The notes: generated by a model from the letters alone, not told the origin. A stretch of 64,000 nt of DNA from Piezodorus guildinii (GCA_023052935.1 CM041297.1:102535563-102599562); one strand, 5' to 3'. Positions 45,513-56,190 are shown, counted from the first letter of the stretch. Made by a program: numbers and translations.

Positions 45513-47690
45513 AACATGAATACATGCTATGCTACTAAATGAAAGTTAAAATACTTCACTTTACTCAATAGATGAGATACAGTGGCTTTCTTTCTGGGCT
45601 TTGGAAATTGGTAAAAAACATGGGTTAAAAGAAATATTTATTAAAGGTCCATCTATAAATTAAAACAATTAATTATTCCCAACATTCTAATGAGCTGAAA
45701 ATACGTTACATAAAAGTTAAAAATAAAACCTAAATTATGAAAAAAAAAAAAAAAAGATAATTTAAAAAGAAAAAAATTCTGGTCCTTTATTCTTACTCTT
45801 TGTATTCTGGGTTGGAACAAAATTATTTTATTAGGAGTATTCCTTATGATTTTTTTAAAGGTGAAGGTCATAAAGTAAACACCATAATCCTTATCTACTG
45901 GTGGCCTTGGATCTCTCTTAGTAACGTCATTATGTCATATTTTTTTGGAAAGCGCCGTTTTACAAATTTAAGTTTTATATTAATACCTAAGTAAAAAAAA
46001 TACTAAGTTATAATTATATACTAGCTTGCTCACTGAAATTACTAAGACAATGAAGAAAATCAATCCATTTGGTATATTTTAATATACTTTCCTTTATATT
46101 TAGTGTGGTGGCCTCATTGAAATTGTACATTCATACTAGATTGCAATTAACCGACTTCAGAATCAATATAGCTTGGATATTGTCAGTAGTCAGTAATACA
46201 TTAAACAGAAAAGAAATAGGACTTATTTCTGGATCGAGCTTAATAATAACTAATTGTTTAAAATAATATGCATTACTATATTACCGCATTAACAAACGCA
46301 TATTATTATATAAACTGATGTTGAAAAAATATGAACAAACAAAATAAATGTTCCCAGAAGATAGTTTTAGTGAATAAAATACATTAAAAAGAGAAAAAAA
46401 TGGAAATATAAAAATAATTACCCCCTATGCTAAAGTTTAGGCATTTAAAATAATTATTTTCTTTGATCACAATTTTGTTTTAAATGGAAGTTACATGATA
46501 GGAGCACGTCTACTCAAAATGTTTGGCTAGAGAAGAAGTATGGTGGATATAAGAAGGGAAGTAGTTCCATAGTGGAATAGAGCAAGCTATCCAATGCATT
46601 AACTTAATTATATTATCATTTATCTCCGATTTACCATAATGAACTTTCAACAGATTATTGCGTGCTTATCTGTCCATCATTAAAAATTATAATAGATTAA
46701 TTATAAAATTAAATGCGTACGAACGCAATGAAATCTAGTCACTATCTGCTTCTACGCTTAGGCTTTCTTTTCATAGGAATGACCAAACTATTTTGTTTAA
46801 CAAAAAAAAAAAAGAGAAAAAAAAGTGGTAACGAGATCTGTTGGTTAAATTAAACTAACTTAATCTTAGAATATTATCAAGAAGAACAGCTGCGATCGAA
46901 AAACTTTTTTTTTCTATTTGTTTGTAAAGTTCGGAGTTGTGTAATAATTTAAATAAATAAGTGTTATCCTCAAAACAAAACTTCTTATCGCCTACTATAA
47001 TACTATCTTTAATTTTTAAATGTTCAACGTTGTAAAATTAAGTGTAATGTGTAATTTACGTAACGTTAGCTCTTTTACGTGTTCACAATACTATTCCTTT
47101 GGTTGTAATTTTTTTAGAATACGTATCGCGACAGACAAATTTAAAAATACTTATCATTTGTATAAAGCTTTACTTAGTTTCAATTTACATTCTTTCCTTT
47201 TTTTAAATATTTTTTATCATAAAAAAACTCTCTTATGTATCAATTAACTGATAACTGAAATAGGAAGCTTAGATAACAAAAAATAATCGTTACATAAAGT
47301 TGTTTGCAAACAGAATCGTATTTCTGTTATAATATAAACATTAGATTTAATGTTATATTGCAATTATAGATACATTTGATTTTCTAGCATTGATGTAATT
47401 TATATCATTGTAAGTCGATTAATTCGTATTCTGAAAAGTTATTTGTTTTATTATTTTCTTTCCGAGATGTACCTTTTGTCTCCATATTTACCTTCTTCAA
47501 CAGCTTTTGGCATAACATCTCCCATCCGAATTTTTTTTTTAAATCTCCGTTTACATACCTTATTTTTTTCTCGAGATTCGAATGAACTTCTATAGCATCG
47601 TAAGACTTTTAGGATTGATCTTATAGAGTATCTCCTTCAATATTGTTCAATGTCTTAACGAAGAACATGCTTATCTTAAACGAGTTCCTT
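45513..47690. other. Unassigned AT-rich DNA
   Basis: Short open frames of 60-75 codons occur on both strands with AT-driven composition; none has a motif. No element ends recognised. Confidence 0.4.
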
Positions 47691-47732
47691 GAAATTTCGA
47701 TTTCCATTCATACATTTTTTCTACCTGTTATG

Positions 47733-47960
47733 AAAATTATTATCTGAAACATATGTTCTAGCTGTTCTAATTTCTGAAACATAATTATCTAATTTCTGAA
47801 ACATATGTTCTAGCTATTCTAATTTCTGAAACATATGTTCTAGCTGTTCTTATTTCTGAAACATATGTTCTAGCTGTCATATTTCTGAAACATAATTATC
47901 TAATTTCTGAAACATAGGTCCTAGCTGTTCTCTCTTCTAACATAGATTATAACTGTTCTA
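47733..47960 (+). repeat. Minisatellite, unit about 31 bp
   Basis: Seven or so units of TTTCTGAAACATATGTTCTA plus GCTGTTCTAA, some replaced by a shorter TTTCTGAAACATAATTATCT variant. The preceding block (about 47690-47745) is duplicated at 48135-48230 together with one repeat unit. Confidence 0.9.
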
Positions 47961-48129
47961 GCTCTTTCTAATTCTTCAAATTTCTTTGAAATTTTTTTTT
48001 TTTTTAATTTAAACTGTTTTATTTTTAAATTGAAACATAATATCTAATCTAAAAGCATTGAATTTACCGTATAGCTAAATTGTTCATTAAACTATCTGTT
48101 TCCAAATAGATTATAATGTTTAGTCTTTC

Positions 48130-48245
48130 AATTCTTCAAATCCTTGAAATTCGATTCCATTTATACATTTTTATCTACCTGTTATGAAAATTATTATCTG
48201 AAACATATGTTTAGCTGTTCTAATTTACATGTATAACATAATATC
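48130..48245 (+). repeat. Duplicate of the minisatellite's left flank
   Basis: TACCTGTTATGAAAATTATT and ATCTGAAACATATG recur here, 440 bp from the first copy, followed by a single decayed unit. Confidence 0.8.
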
Positions 48246-49030
48246 TAATTTAAGCTGTAAAGCAGTTATGTTTCACGCTGTTACTAACCATTTCTTGCAA
48301 ACATTTTCTAAATTTCGATTGGCTATTAAAGGCGGCTGTCAAATGAGGTTTTTTCGATCCTGTTATCCTGACCTTTCCTTTGGCCTTTTGGTGTAAAATA
48401 ATACAAGTAACTAGGTGAAGCGTCTCTACTTGAAACATTCCACTTAAGCAACGTCTCAGTCTTTCAACTTCTAGCAATGCCGAATGTAAACTTCTTTTTT
48501 TTTTTTTTAAATGTTTGTATTAAAAGTAAGGCTGATTAATTTAGTTATAAAAGTTGGTTAGATTAAGTCCAAGACTACAGTAGACTAAAATTACCGACTA
48601 TTTAAGTGGTTCAAGTTTAGTTATGAAATTTCCTACATTTTAATTTTTAAAGAAAACATCTTCAGAGGTGACTATGATTGGCGGGGTCTCTGCCCTAAGC
48701 TTGACACCCTTGGCACGCTATTGGTTAATTACTATTAACACCATGACGTTACGGACACGAAGGCTTTGATGAACATTTATTCTCTCCTTTTACTCTTGTT
48801 TGACTGTATTTTTATTTTATTGAAAACCCCTGTTGAGTAAATATGCGCCAATCAACGACCTTTTTACACATAACACGTGCGAGACAAACATTTCCGCATT
48901 TTTTCCCTTTCTCCAATATTCGATATCTCATGGGACCTGATATTTTCGCAATATTCGAACTACTTTCTATCGTTTGTCTTGAATAACTTGACAATGCCAA
49001 AAATTCACATATAATTTGTGATAGGATAAT
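48246..49030. other. Unassigned DNA
   Basis: Two minus frames (48250-48477, 75 codons; 48812-49051, 79 codons) have mixed composition but no recognised domain. No element ends seen. Confidence 0.35.
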
Positions 49031-49545
49031 TTTTTGGTTTATTATTTTCAATAATGAACTTTTGTAATCGATAAAAAAAAAATCCTCCCCCTTAAAAATT
49101 TGAACGTTTCAAGATGCGTAGAACCCGAATAACGATTATAAAAAAAAATCTCTCCTAATTAATTTTTTCCTAATTAATTAATACAAAAAAAAAAGCTCTT
49201 AGTGCCATTTTCCTTAGAATTATTTATTGCTTTTCGTATTAGTTGAATCTCTATATGTACTGAGCCCAAGACCCTTCTTGGGTTGTAGCGGTACAGGTTT
49301 TTCATATTAGTTAATTGCCTATAAACAGTTATATCCTAATATAGTTATTTGAAAATAATATTTTTTTATCTCTTTTTTTTCTCATACTCCATTTATTTAA
49401 AAAAAAAAAAAACAAAAAACATTGCAAATATTCCCTTCTTTTGCCCGAGGGCGTAAATTTTTTATTTTATTTATTTTTGGGGCTGGGATAAATAATAAAC
49501 CATTTTGTAATAATTTGCAGCGTTTTTTTGTTAAACATTTTGTGA
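49031..49545 (+). repeat. Dispersed repeat family C, copy 3
   Basis: GGTTTATTATTTTCAATAAT and GAACTTTTGTAATCGAT are followed after an A tract by ATTATTTATTGCTTTTCGTA, ACAGTTATATCCTAATATAG and AATAATTTGCAGCGTTTTTT, colinear with copy 2. It is interrupted by a SINE A fragment at 49245-49304 and by an A/T-rich insertion at about 49362-49488. The ATACGCCC block seen in copies 1 and 2 is missing. Confidence 0.6.
49245..49304 (+). mobile_element. SINE family A, 60-bp 3' fragment in family C repeat
   Basis: Contains GAATCTCTATATGTACTGAG, CCCAAGACCCTTCTTGGG and the ACAGGTTTTT end. Direct repeats TATTAGTT (49237-49244 and 49305-49312) mark it as a real insertion of an extremely 5'-truncated SINE. Confidence 0.85.
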
Positions 49546-50023
49546 GAATAACTACGATTCCATAGGAAATGTTATTTTAGTTTTGATATAATTTTCTTCC
49601 GGAAGAAGCATATTTTAAGTTCAGATTAGATTACAGATAGGCCAAAGAATATGTTAGTAGTGATGGTTGAATTTTATGTATAGAATTTTTAATGACATTT
49701 TTATTTTATAATTTACAGAATTTGAGATAATGTATAACTACATACATAACTGGTATTAGTAACCATTACTTGCTGTCCGTGAGTTCTGATATTAGGGAAA
49801 ATCTCTGAAATGTAGATTCAAAATATTTATTGGTGTAAAATAAACTTTTTGGGAAATTTAAGAACCAATTATTTATCATTTTAGTTATTTTTAAAAATAT
49901 TTATTGGAGATAAATACCAAAAGCTGCATGTAATCGATTTGAATGATAGTAAAAATCCTCCATTCATGTCCTTTGGTCATTGATACTACCTTGAAATTTA
50001 TCGCCAGTTATCCATGACCCTTA
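49546..50023. other. Unassigned AT-rich DNA
   Basis: Nothing recognised up to the left terminal repeat of the large element. Confidence 0.4.
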
Positions 50024-50547
50024 TAGCCCAGTAAAATAAGGAAATTTGTGGGAATTAATTCGGACAAAGCTGGAAATCGTTTTAATACCTTTTAATGGTC
50101 CTTAATACAAGTAATCTTAGTTTGCACCATTGCAGCTGGTGAGCTTAACTTTTGGCAGCCAAAAAAACCTCGAAATTTTTGCACGTTTTTCAATTTTTCA
50201 CCTATAACTCGAAAACGGTCACTCTTACAGAAAATATGTATCTTTTTAAAATGAAAGAACGTTAAATTTCCTACTAATAAGTACCCTTAGTTATTAAATT
50301 TGGTTTAATGGTATGGCAACAATCCTTCGTTGAAAATAGGCAAATTTTACCAACTTTCTTGAAAAACCCCATTCAGTCATTTTCAGACCTCTGTAACTTC
50401 TAAACCACTATCCAAATCATAAAATGTTATAGAATAAAATTTGTAGAGCATCTAATTTCAATTGTTAAAGGCTCATTAAAATCTAAATTAGGTTGATACG
50501 ATCATTCAAAAAATAGGTTTTTCGATTTTCTCTACACGCGTCGTAGC
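50024..50547 (+). repeat. Left terminal inverted repeat, 524 bp
   Basis: Starts TAGCCCAGTAAAATAAGG and ends CTCTACACGCGTCGTAGC. It contains TATAACTCGAAAACGGTCAC and many A/T tracts, and it is the inverse of 53040-53572. Confidence 0.9.
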
Positions 50548-51208
50548 GCTTGAGGGAAGTAATTCATTATCATGTTTCATTGCACACATTCTGCAGTGAT
50601 TGTTGCCGTTTATTTACTAGAAATAATGGTATTTACATCTTATGCCAACATGTCCCTCCTCCCCCTCCCCCCCCATTCACCCAAAAGTTTTGTTTGGTTC
50701 GATCTTGCATAATTTATTTTTATTATTACTTCATAGAAGGTAATCTGCAAGTTCTTAAAAAAATCCTTAAACACATTCTGAAGTGCTATAGTTTTACTAA
50801 TGGAAGGAATAACAGTATTTGTATCTTAAATCAAATAACTAGCCAAGTGGAAACTACAATTGAATATTTAAGTGGGCTCGAAAGTAGTGCTTAGGTACAT
50901 CGCATTCCACATAATATAGAATATTATTTATTTGTATCTATAATATTCTTTATATAACGAACGTTATAGTTTAAATTAAAGGGAGAAAGTATAGTTTGTT
51001 TTAATAAAATCTGTTTTTGCACTGTATTATGTTTGGTAGTTACCTACAATTAAATTCAGTGAAAGGTTAAATGTAAAATATTATCTTTACGTTAAACGCT
51101 TTTTCTTCTCCGGGGAGGGGGGGGGGTTTGATGAATGGTGAATATCCTGGGATGAGTTTTCCACTAAAGCGACAAGCGGTGGCATTTCGTCCATCTCCTC
51201 TCCCACCT
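50548..51208. other. 3' spacer of the long-TIR element, with C/G runs
   Basis: Non-coding on the gene's strand. Opposed C-rich (50655-50680) and G-rich (51112-51127) runs bracket about 430 bp of AT-rich DNA. A plus-strand frame 50550-50894 (114 codons) is open but not recognised, and its middle is the proline run made by the C tract. Confidence 0.4.
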
Positions 51209-53040
51209 CTAGATTCTCATCTTCGTCATAGTTTCCTTGGATCTGAGATGATAGGTCTGTCGCGAAGGGGGCGTTCGTACATGATTATCCTTACACCTGT
51301 AGCATATCGTTGAACATTTAAGTCCATGTTTACGACAGCTGCATCTACCCATGCAGCCCTCGTTACATTTACTTGAAATTGTGTTCAGTACTTTAGGTGG
51401 GGCTGCATTTTTGGTAGTAGTTGTAGGGATCAGGCCTTGTGGGCTAAGTTTCCAGCCCCATGAGGTAGGTGGTTTGTCTATACCATACCAGTGCTGGATC
51501 TGGTGAAAAGTTCTAAGAGAATGATGCTCAACGGCAGCATCGGTCGGGGGCAATGATGCCAGGTCAAATCCGGGTTTCGAGAGGTTGCTATGGAATAGCT
51601 GGCAGCGGAGGTCGTTTAGTGTTTCTGCAGCCTTTGAAGAATAGACTGACATCAAAAACTGTTTACCTGCAGCAATAACATCCTCTTTAGAAGCATGATC
51701 ATCAGAGAATACCGAAGCATAAGATTCTAAATGGATATTCTTCTGCATTGCATGAACAAACCTCAGTTTTCCTTGCCTATAAAATGAAGATGTGGTATCA
51801 CGACCACTGAATGCGTGTAAAAATGGCAGATGCTGCTTTATAGTATCGCTATATTAGAACAGCTTTGGAGAATAAAAAGTGTTTTCTGATATTCCTTTTC
51901 CAGGTTTCATCATCACTACGTTTGATGAAGGACTATCATCACTTCGTCCTGTCAAAATCCCCAGGAGGCCTATGTCCTCGCCAACCATTATAACTCGTTC
52001 ATGCTTCTGTTGAACCATTTTTAAGGCAGTTTCTACAATAAGGGTGTCTGCATCTTCGTACGCTTGCAAAAAACAGAATCCCTCTTTTCCCTCAGCAGTT
52101 GGCGTCATTTTTAAGAAATTGATCTTTCTGCATGGTTGTTACCATCGTGTCATCAAATTCCACTCTGGCTGCAGAAGCTTTCTGTTGGCGGCGCAATCGC
52201 TCTACACATTTGATGCTTTTTTCCTTAGGATCTTCTGGGTAGCCATCAAAAACTATAGTCGTCCCTAGTGAGGCAAAATATCTTTTTACATACTTTATAT
52301 ATTTTGTTATAATGGCAGAAAATTTTTCCTTTGATAGCCAGACTACGCGATGTAGAAGGAACCCTGCGTCGATTACAAATACTGATGTAGCCATGTTGTT
52401 TTCATTACTTTTTATTTGAACGAACAGATCATAAAACACTGATTTGCGAGATTTTCTCATTCCTATTTCATCAAACATGGACAAAGGGTAAGGTGCCAAT
52501 TCGTATGTAAAAAATTCCTTCAGTTGTTGATCTGATTTTTTGAGGAATGTAATTCTTTTAAAAATGGTTTCTGGGTTGACTGGAACATCTTCATTATGAA
52601 TTGTGACTCGTGAAGTAAAACATGTGAGAGGTACACCACGGCAACTTGGAAAGGGGCCATGAGCTTCAAAGAATTCAACAAATTTTGCTACATCAGTATC
52701 ATTCCTGTTTATTCTCAACAGCCTGGCGTCTGAGTGCTGTTCTGTTGAAGCAAAGGTTATGCCACAGAAATCTTCTAGAAGGAGGAAAATTTCCATAATA
52801 GTAGGCATAAATTCTATCTGTTTTGCAAGAACAGAATCAGTAATACCTCACCCAGAAATCCCACCTCTGCTCTTACTATTTTTCATAAGGACCTGTTCTA
52901 TAGTCATATTAGTCCATATTCCGGACCAGAATTTTTCTGACCTTCGTATGGTGAAGAACCCTTCTTACACAAATATCCTATATTCATCACGTGGAAGTTT
53001 TGATTTAAGGTTCAACATGTTTTCTACATAGACCTGAGGG
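51209..53040 (-). pseudogene. PIN/FEN-like nuclease-fold protein with CXC tail (arthropod repeat family), decayed
   Basis: I recognise this as a multicopy family of uncharacterised arthropod proteins. In order on the minus strand: an N-terminal block RRSEKFWSGIWTNMTIEQ (about 52940) and GITFASTEQHSDAR; then the PIN/5'-nuclease-like core with VFVIDAGFLLHR, TIVFDGYPED, QAYEDADTLIV and MVGEDIGLLGILTGR; then FLHAFSGRDTTSSF; then LASLPPTDAAVEHH; and a CXC/tesmin-type cluster CNEGCMGRCSCRKHGLKC. The acidic residues sit where metal ligands are expected. Breaks: TAA at 52965-52967, TGA at 52848-52850, a frameshift with lost codons near 52092-52108, and TAA at 51854-51856. The protein's usual N-terminus is cut off at the right TIR. 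Function unknown; nuclease activity is inference. Confidence 0.8.
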
Positions 53041-53572
53041 CTACGACGCGTGTAGAGAAAATCGAAAAACCTATTTTGTGAATGATTGTATCAACCTAAT
53101 TTAGATTTTAATGAGCCTTTCACAATTGAAATTAGATTCTCTACAACTTTTATTCTATAACATTTTACGATTTAGATAGTGGTTTAGAAGTTACAGAGGT
53201 CTGAAAATGACTGAATGGGTTTTTTCAAGAAAGATGGTAAAATTTGCCTATTTTCAACGAAGGATTGTTGCCATACCATTAAACCAAATTCAATAACTAA
53301 GGGTACTTATTAATAGGAAATTTAACGTTCTTTTATTTTAGAAAGAAACATATTTTTTGTAAGAGTGGCCGTTTTCGAGTTATAGATGAAAAGTTGAAAA
53401 AAGTGCAAAAATTTCGAGGTTTTTCGGCTGCCAAAAGTTAAGCTCACCAGGTGCAATGGTGCAAACTGAGATTACTTGTATTTAGGACCATTAAAAGTTA
53501 TTAAAACGATTTCCAGCTTTGTCCGAATTAATTCCCACAAATCGTCAAATTCGGCCTTATTTTACTGGGCTA
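53040..53572 (-). repeat. Right terminal inverted repeat, 533 bp
   Basis: Inverse of 50024-50547. The inner end (53040-53058) appears to overlap the first readable codons of the pseudogene, so the repeat boundary may have been set inside the gene. Confidence 0.9.
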
Positions 53573-53979
53573 TTAATCGTTATAGGACAGACGTGTGAGA
53601 CATACACTAGTTCCGGTATAGACGTTAAATCGGTATTATATAAGTATTATGATTTGTAGTTTTTAAATAATAATGTATACTCAGTAAACAATATATTATG
53701 TGAATTAAATTAGAGAATTTAATGAGCGTAAAAAAAAAAAATTAAATGTTATTTGTCACGAATATTGTCTGAATATTTACCTAATTCTATTTATTTTTCA
53801 AGTATAGTTTGTGTGATGAATTCATTCTGAAATAATATACTTTCATACTCAGCATATCAGAATGTTTCAAACGTAGCCAATGTTTCTGAGCATTGGCTAG
53901 GAATGTTTCAATCTCTCTTAAGGCAGATGGGAAAGTAGGTTGTTCACGTAACCTATTTCTTGTAGCAGGTAGCTGTGTG

Positions 53980-53982
<3 letters not shown>
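53573..53982. other. Unassigned AT-rich DNA
   Basis: Nothing recognised. Confidence 0.4.
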
Positions 53983-54052
<70 letters not shown>

Positions 54053-54068
54053 GTATATATGTATACAT
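53983..54068. repeat. (TA)n then (GTAT)n microsatellite
   Basis: About 58 bp of TA followed by GTATGTATGTATGTATATAT. It directly adjoins the hAT-like element. Confidence 0.95.
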
Positions 54069-54069
54069 T

Positions 54070-54684
54070 CAGAGTGTCTAGCAACAGGGAAAACCGGGAA
54101 AAGTCAGGGATTTTAAAAACATTTGAAAAAAATCAGGAAATTTGTTCTTTGGTCAGGAAAAATGGTCCCTAAATAACATCGTATCTTCTTCACTGAGACA
54201 AAAGTTTCAATATGCCTACTTGTTGCATATATTATAAAGCGAGTTTAATATTTAATATCATAAAAGGACAGGAGGAATTGGAGGCAAATAAAGCAAAACT
54301 GCTCCAAGAAGCTCTTCAGAAAGCTGAAGATTTGGCTGCAGAGATTCAAACATTAAAGAAAACCTCTTAAAGTTTATATAGATGTATTGATTGTAAATAA
54401 ATTTGTAGTCAGATTTGTAATTATTACTGACAGCAGTAATTAAGTTCATCATAATTCATTGGTAAGTCAACTTAAACAACTACAAACCAGCTGGTGTCGG
54501 GTAGATACTGTTGAATCTTGTCGTAAAGTAATTAGTCATTATATATATTTTTAATCTAGTATAACATATTAATTATAATTATTCATTGTTTTGTCGATTT
54601 TCACCGAGATTTGGGCAGGTAAAAGACTTCTTATAATATAGAAAAGTCAGGGAATCTCTTCGATCTGATTCGCTAAACACTCTG
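54070..54684 (+). mobile_element. hAT-like non-autonomous element, 615 bp
   Basis: Short inverted ends CAGAGTGTCTAGC (54070-54082) and CAGAGTGTTTAGC (reverse of 54672-54684) resemble the CAGNG-type ends of hAT elements. Inside the left end is AACCGGGAAAAGTCAGGGAT; near the right end is AAAAGTCAGGGAATCTC. The flanks (TATACATT and ATATATAT) are too AT-rich to prove an 8-bp duplication. It encodes only a 37-codon coiled-coil scrap. A second copy lacks the left end at 29037-29482. Confidence 0.65.
54257..54370 (+). pseudogene. C-terminal coiled-coil scrap in the hAT-like element
   Basis: Open for 37 codons before TAA at 54368-54370. It has a charged heptad pattern around LEANKAKLLQEALQKAEDL and ends TLKKTS. 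Codon use and amino acid composition differ from the AT-driven frames around it, so it was once coding, probably the last exon of the element's own protein. In the 29.1 kb copy the same stretch has stops. I cannot name the protein. Confidence 0.5.
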
Positions 54685-55765
54685 ATATATATTTTCTGCA
54701 TTTTTAAGTCTGAGGAAAGTTTAGTTAACCAATAATTCTTTCCGTCTACTTTAAAAGTTATATAAGGGTCTCAAAAGGTATAGGAGGTATAAAAATAGAA
54801 TATAATGAGTTAAGTTATTAAGAAGACTAACTTCTGTAAAACCTCATTAATTTTTAAAACGATTATCGAGTTTTCTAATGTTGAATGTTATAAAGGGAAT
54901 TGGTCCCAGAATAAAGATTTTTTTCCATTTTATTTATTAAATATCACATTTAATAAAGTATAATTTAATTTTTAAAAGTATTTTTATGATTTTGATTAGC
55001 AGCATATATACATTTAAGTATGTAATATAAAATTACAAATTATCATCTAACTTTGGAACATATTAAAAATGGTAAATTATAAAAATAAAATAAAATAGAT
55101 ATAATCCTTTTTTCTGGCCCTGTTGAACCTTTTTAACTCCTATTAATACTAATTAACATGGATATAATAATGTATAACATGTTCACATATTGCTGTGCTA
55201 TAAGAAATAGGTTCATGACGACAATAAAGTTTATAGACGGTAATAAAGATCCCCTTTTCCCTCATATCCTGCCATTTTATTTACAAAATTTACGTTTTCT
55301 TTGGAAAAATTAAATTCATTTAAATTTTTGTGTTTTTAAATTGCTTGTAGTCATGAAAATCATATAGGATGTAACCTAAGTTCGTGGAATCATCTTTTGT
55401 CCTTTTCAGTCTTGAAATAATATATTCAATCGAATCAAAACATATTTTTCTTAAAATTCTATATCGATTCTCATATATCAATATCGTTCAACAATCTCTT
55501 GTGGTTATTACTTTTTGCTACCATGGTGTTCCATCAGTCATTACACCATGAAGAACACTGACAAGATGGTGGAAGATTGCTTAAATGTCCGTTTCAGGTT
55601 AATTGTAGTGAAATTCTCTTTCGTAATTGCGACAGCGTGATTGTTTGCAGTCACACTACTTTGATGATTTCCCACACTTCCTTTGTTGCTTTTGGCTATT
55701 CTATTACTTTTAGTTATCGCAGGGTTTATGTATTTGTCTTAGTCTGAAATTTCATTTGAAAAAAA
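54685..55765. other. Unassigned AT-rich DNA
   Basis: GGTCCCAGAATAAAGATTTT at 54901-54920 resembles the LINE 3' end at 10.65 kb. Nothing else. Confidence 0.35.
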
Positions 55766-55769
55766 ATTA

Positions 55770-56190
55770 TTTGAATAAGCAAAGGGACATTGCTTTGCCA
55801 CCTTCCAGGCCTTGGTGGTGACGCAATGTCTCTAAAGAGGTGGTTGGCACAGGCCTTTAGCCCATCGAAGAACTTGATGAGTCTCCGGCCTATATACTCA
55901 GGCACTGGGGGTAGCTGGAGCTCATGCAGTTCTGGTAGCTCTGCAGCCTCTGGAGAGTCGTGTTATAAAGATAGCGTAACAGTGGTGCACTATAGAGCAG
56001 AGTAGGCCTGATAATGCCCTTATAAATCTGCAGTTTCAGACATAAAGAGTGCTGCGGCGACGTCAACAAATAGTAGAGCCTATGCGTCTTTAATCGAGCC
56101 AATTTCAATCTCTTCTAACGTGACTGGAGAAGATAAGTCTTTTCAGTGTCACACCCAGTTTAAGAATTGTGTGGGAAACAGGTAGGTTCT
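55770..56190 (-). pseudogene. Jockey-clade reverse transcriptase C-terminal remnant (family J3)
   Basis: Minus-strand translation: LGVTLKRLIFSSHVRRD (about 56170), then LCLKLQIYKGIIRPTLLYSA in the 72-codon frame 55890-56108, then LQSYQNCMSS. After a stop it continues PVPEYIGRRLIKFFDGLKAC and LFRDIASPP. These are the YLGVTLD, NKL.IYK..IRP.L.YA and C-terminal segments of Jockey-type RT. The region is GC-richer than its surroundings and less decayed than J2. The catalytic YxDD box is missing and there are at least two frame breaks. Confidence 0.75.

Larger units (their letters stand above)
50024..53572 (-). mobile_element. 3.55-kb long-TIR element with PIN-like/CXC gene
   Basis: Bounded by inverted repeats 50024-50547 and 53040-53572, both beginning TAGCCCAGTAAAATAAGG when read inward. 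They agree over more than 500 bp with scattered changes; the right arm has about 14 extra bases after AAGGCC. The trinucleotide TTA directly flanks both ends (50021-50023 is TTA, and 53573-53575 is TTA), a candidate 3-bp target duplication. Inside is one decayed minus-strand gene (51209-53040). No DDE, tyrosine-recombinase or HUH transposase is visible. It is a DNA element by structure, of uncertain class. Confidence 0.8.

Noticed and set aside
45653..47247. Several 64-75-codon frames on both strands
   Set aside because: The composition is that of random AT-rich DNA (Phe, Ile, Lys, Asn, Tyr, Leu). No domain, no repeat support.
47733..47960. Regular repeats resembling a CRISPR array
   Set aside because: Units are directly tandem without unique spacers, the DNA is eukaryotic and no cas gene is present. 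It is a minisatellite.
50550..50894. 114-codon plus-strand frame in the long-TIR element
   Set aside because: Its middle is a proline run made by the C tract, and no domain is recognised. The second half might be coding, but there is no independent support.
52759..53031. 90-codon plus-strand frame
   Set aside because: It is the antisense of the PIN-like pseudogene, whose minus-strand translation carries the conserved blocks.
50024..53572. PIF/Harbinger assignment from the TTA flanks
   Set aside because: A 3-bp TTA duplication would fit that class, but three bases in AT-rich DNA is weak evidence and no DDE transposase or Myb-like gene is present. Class left open.
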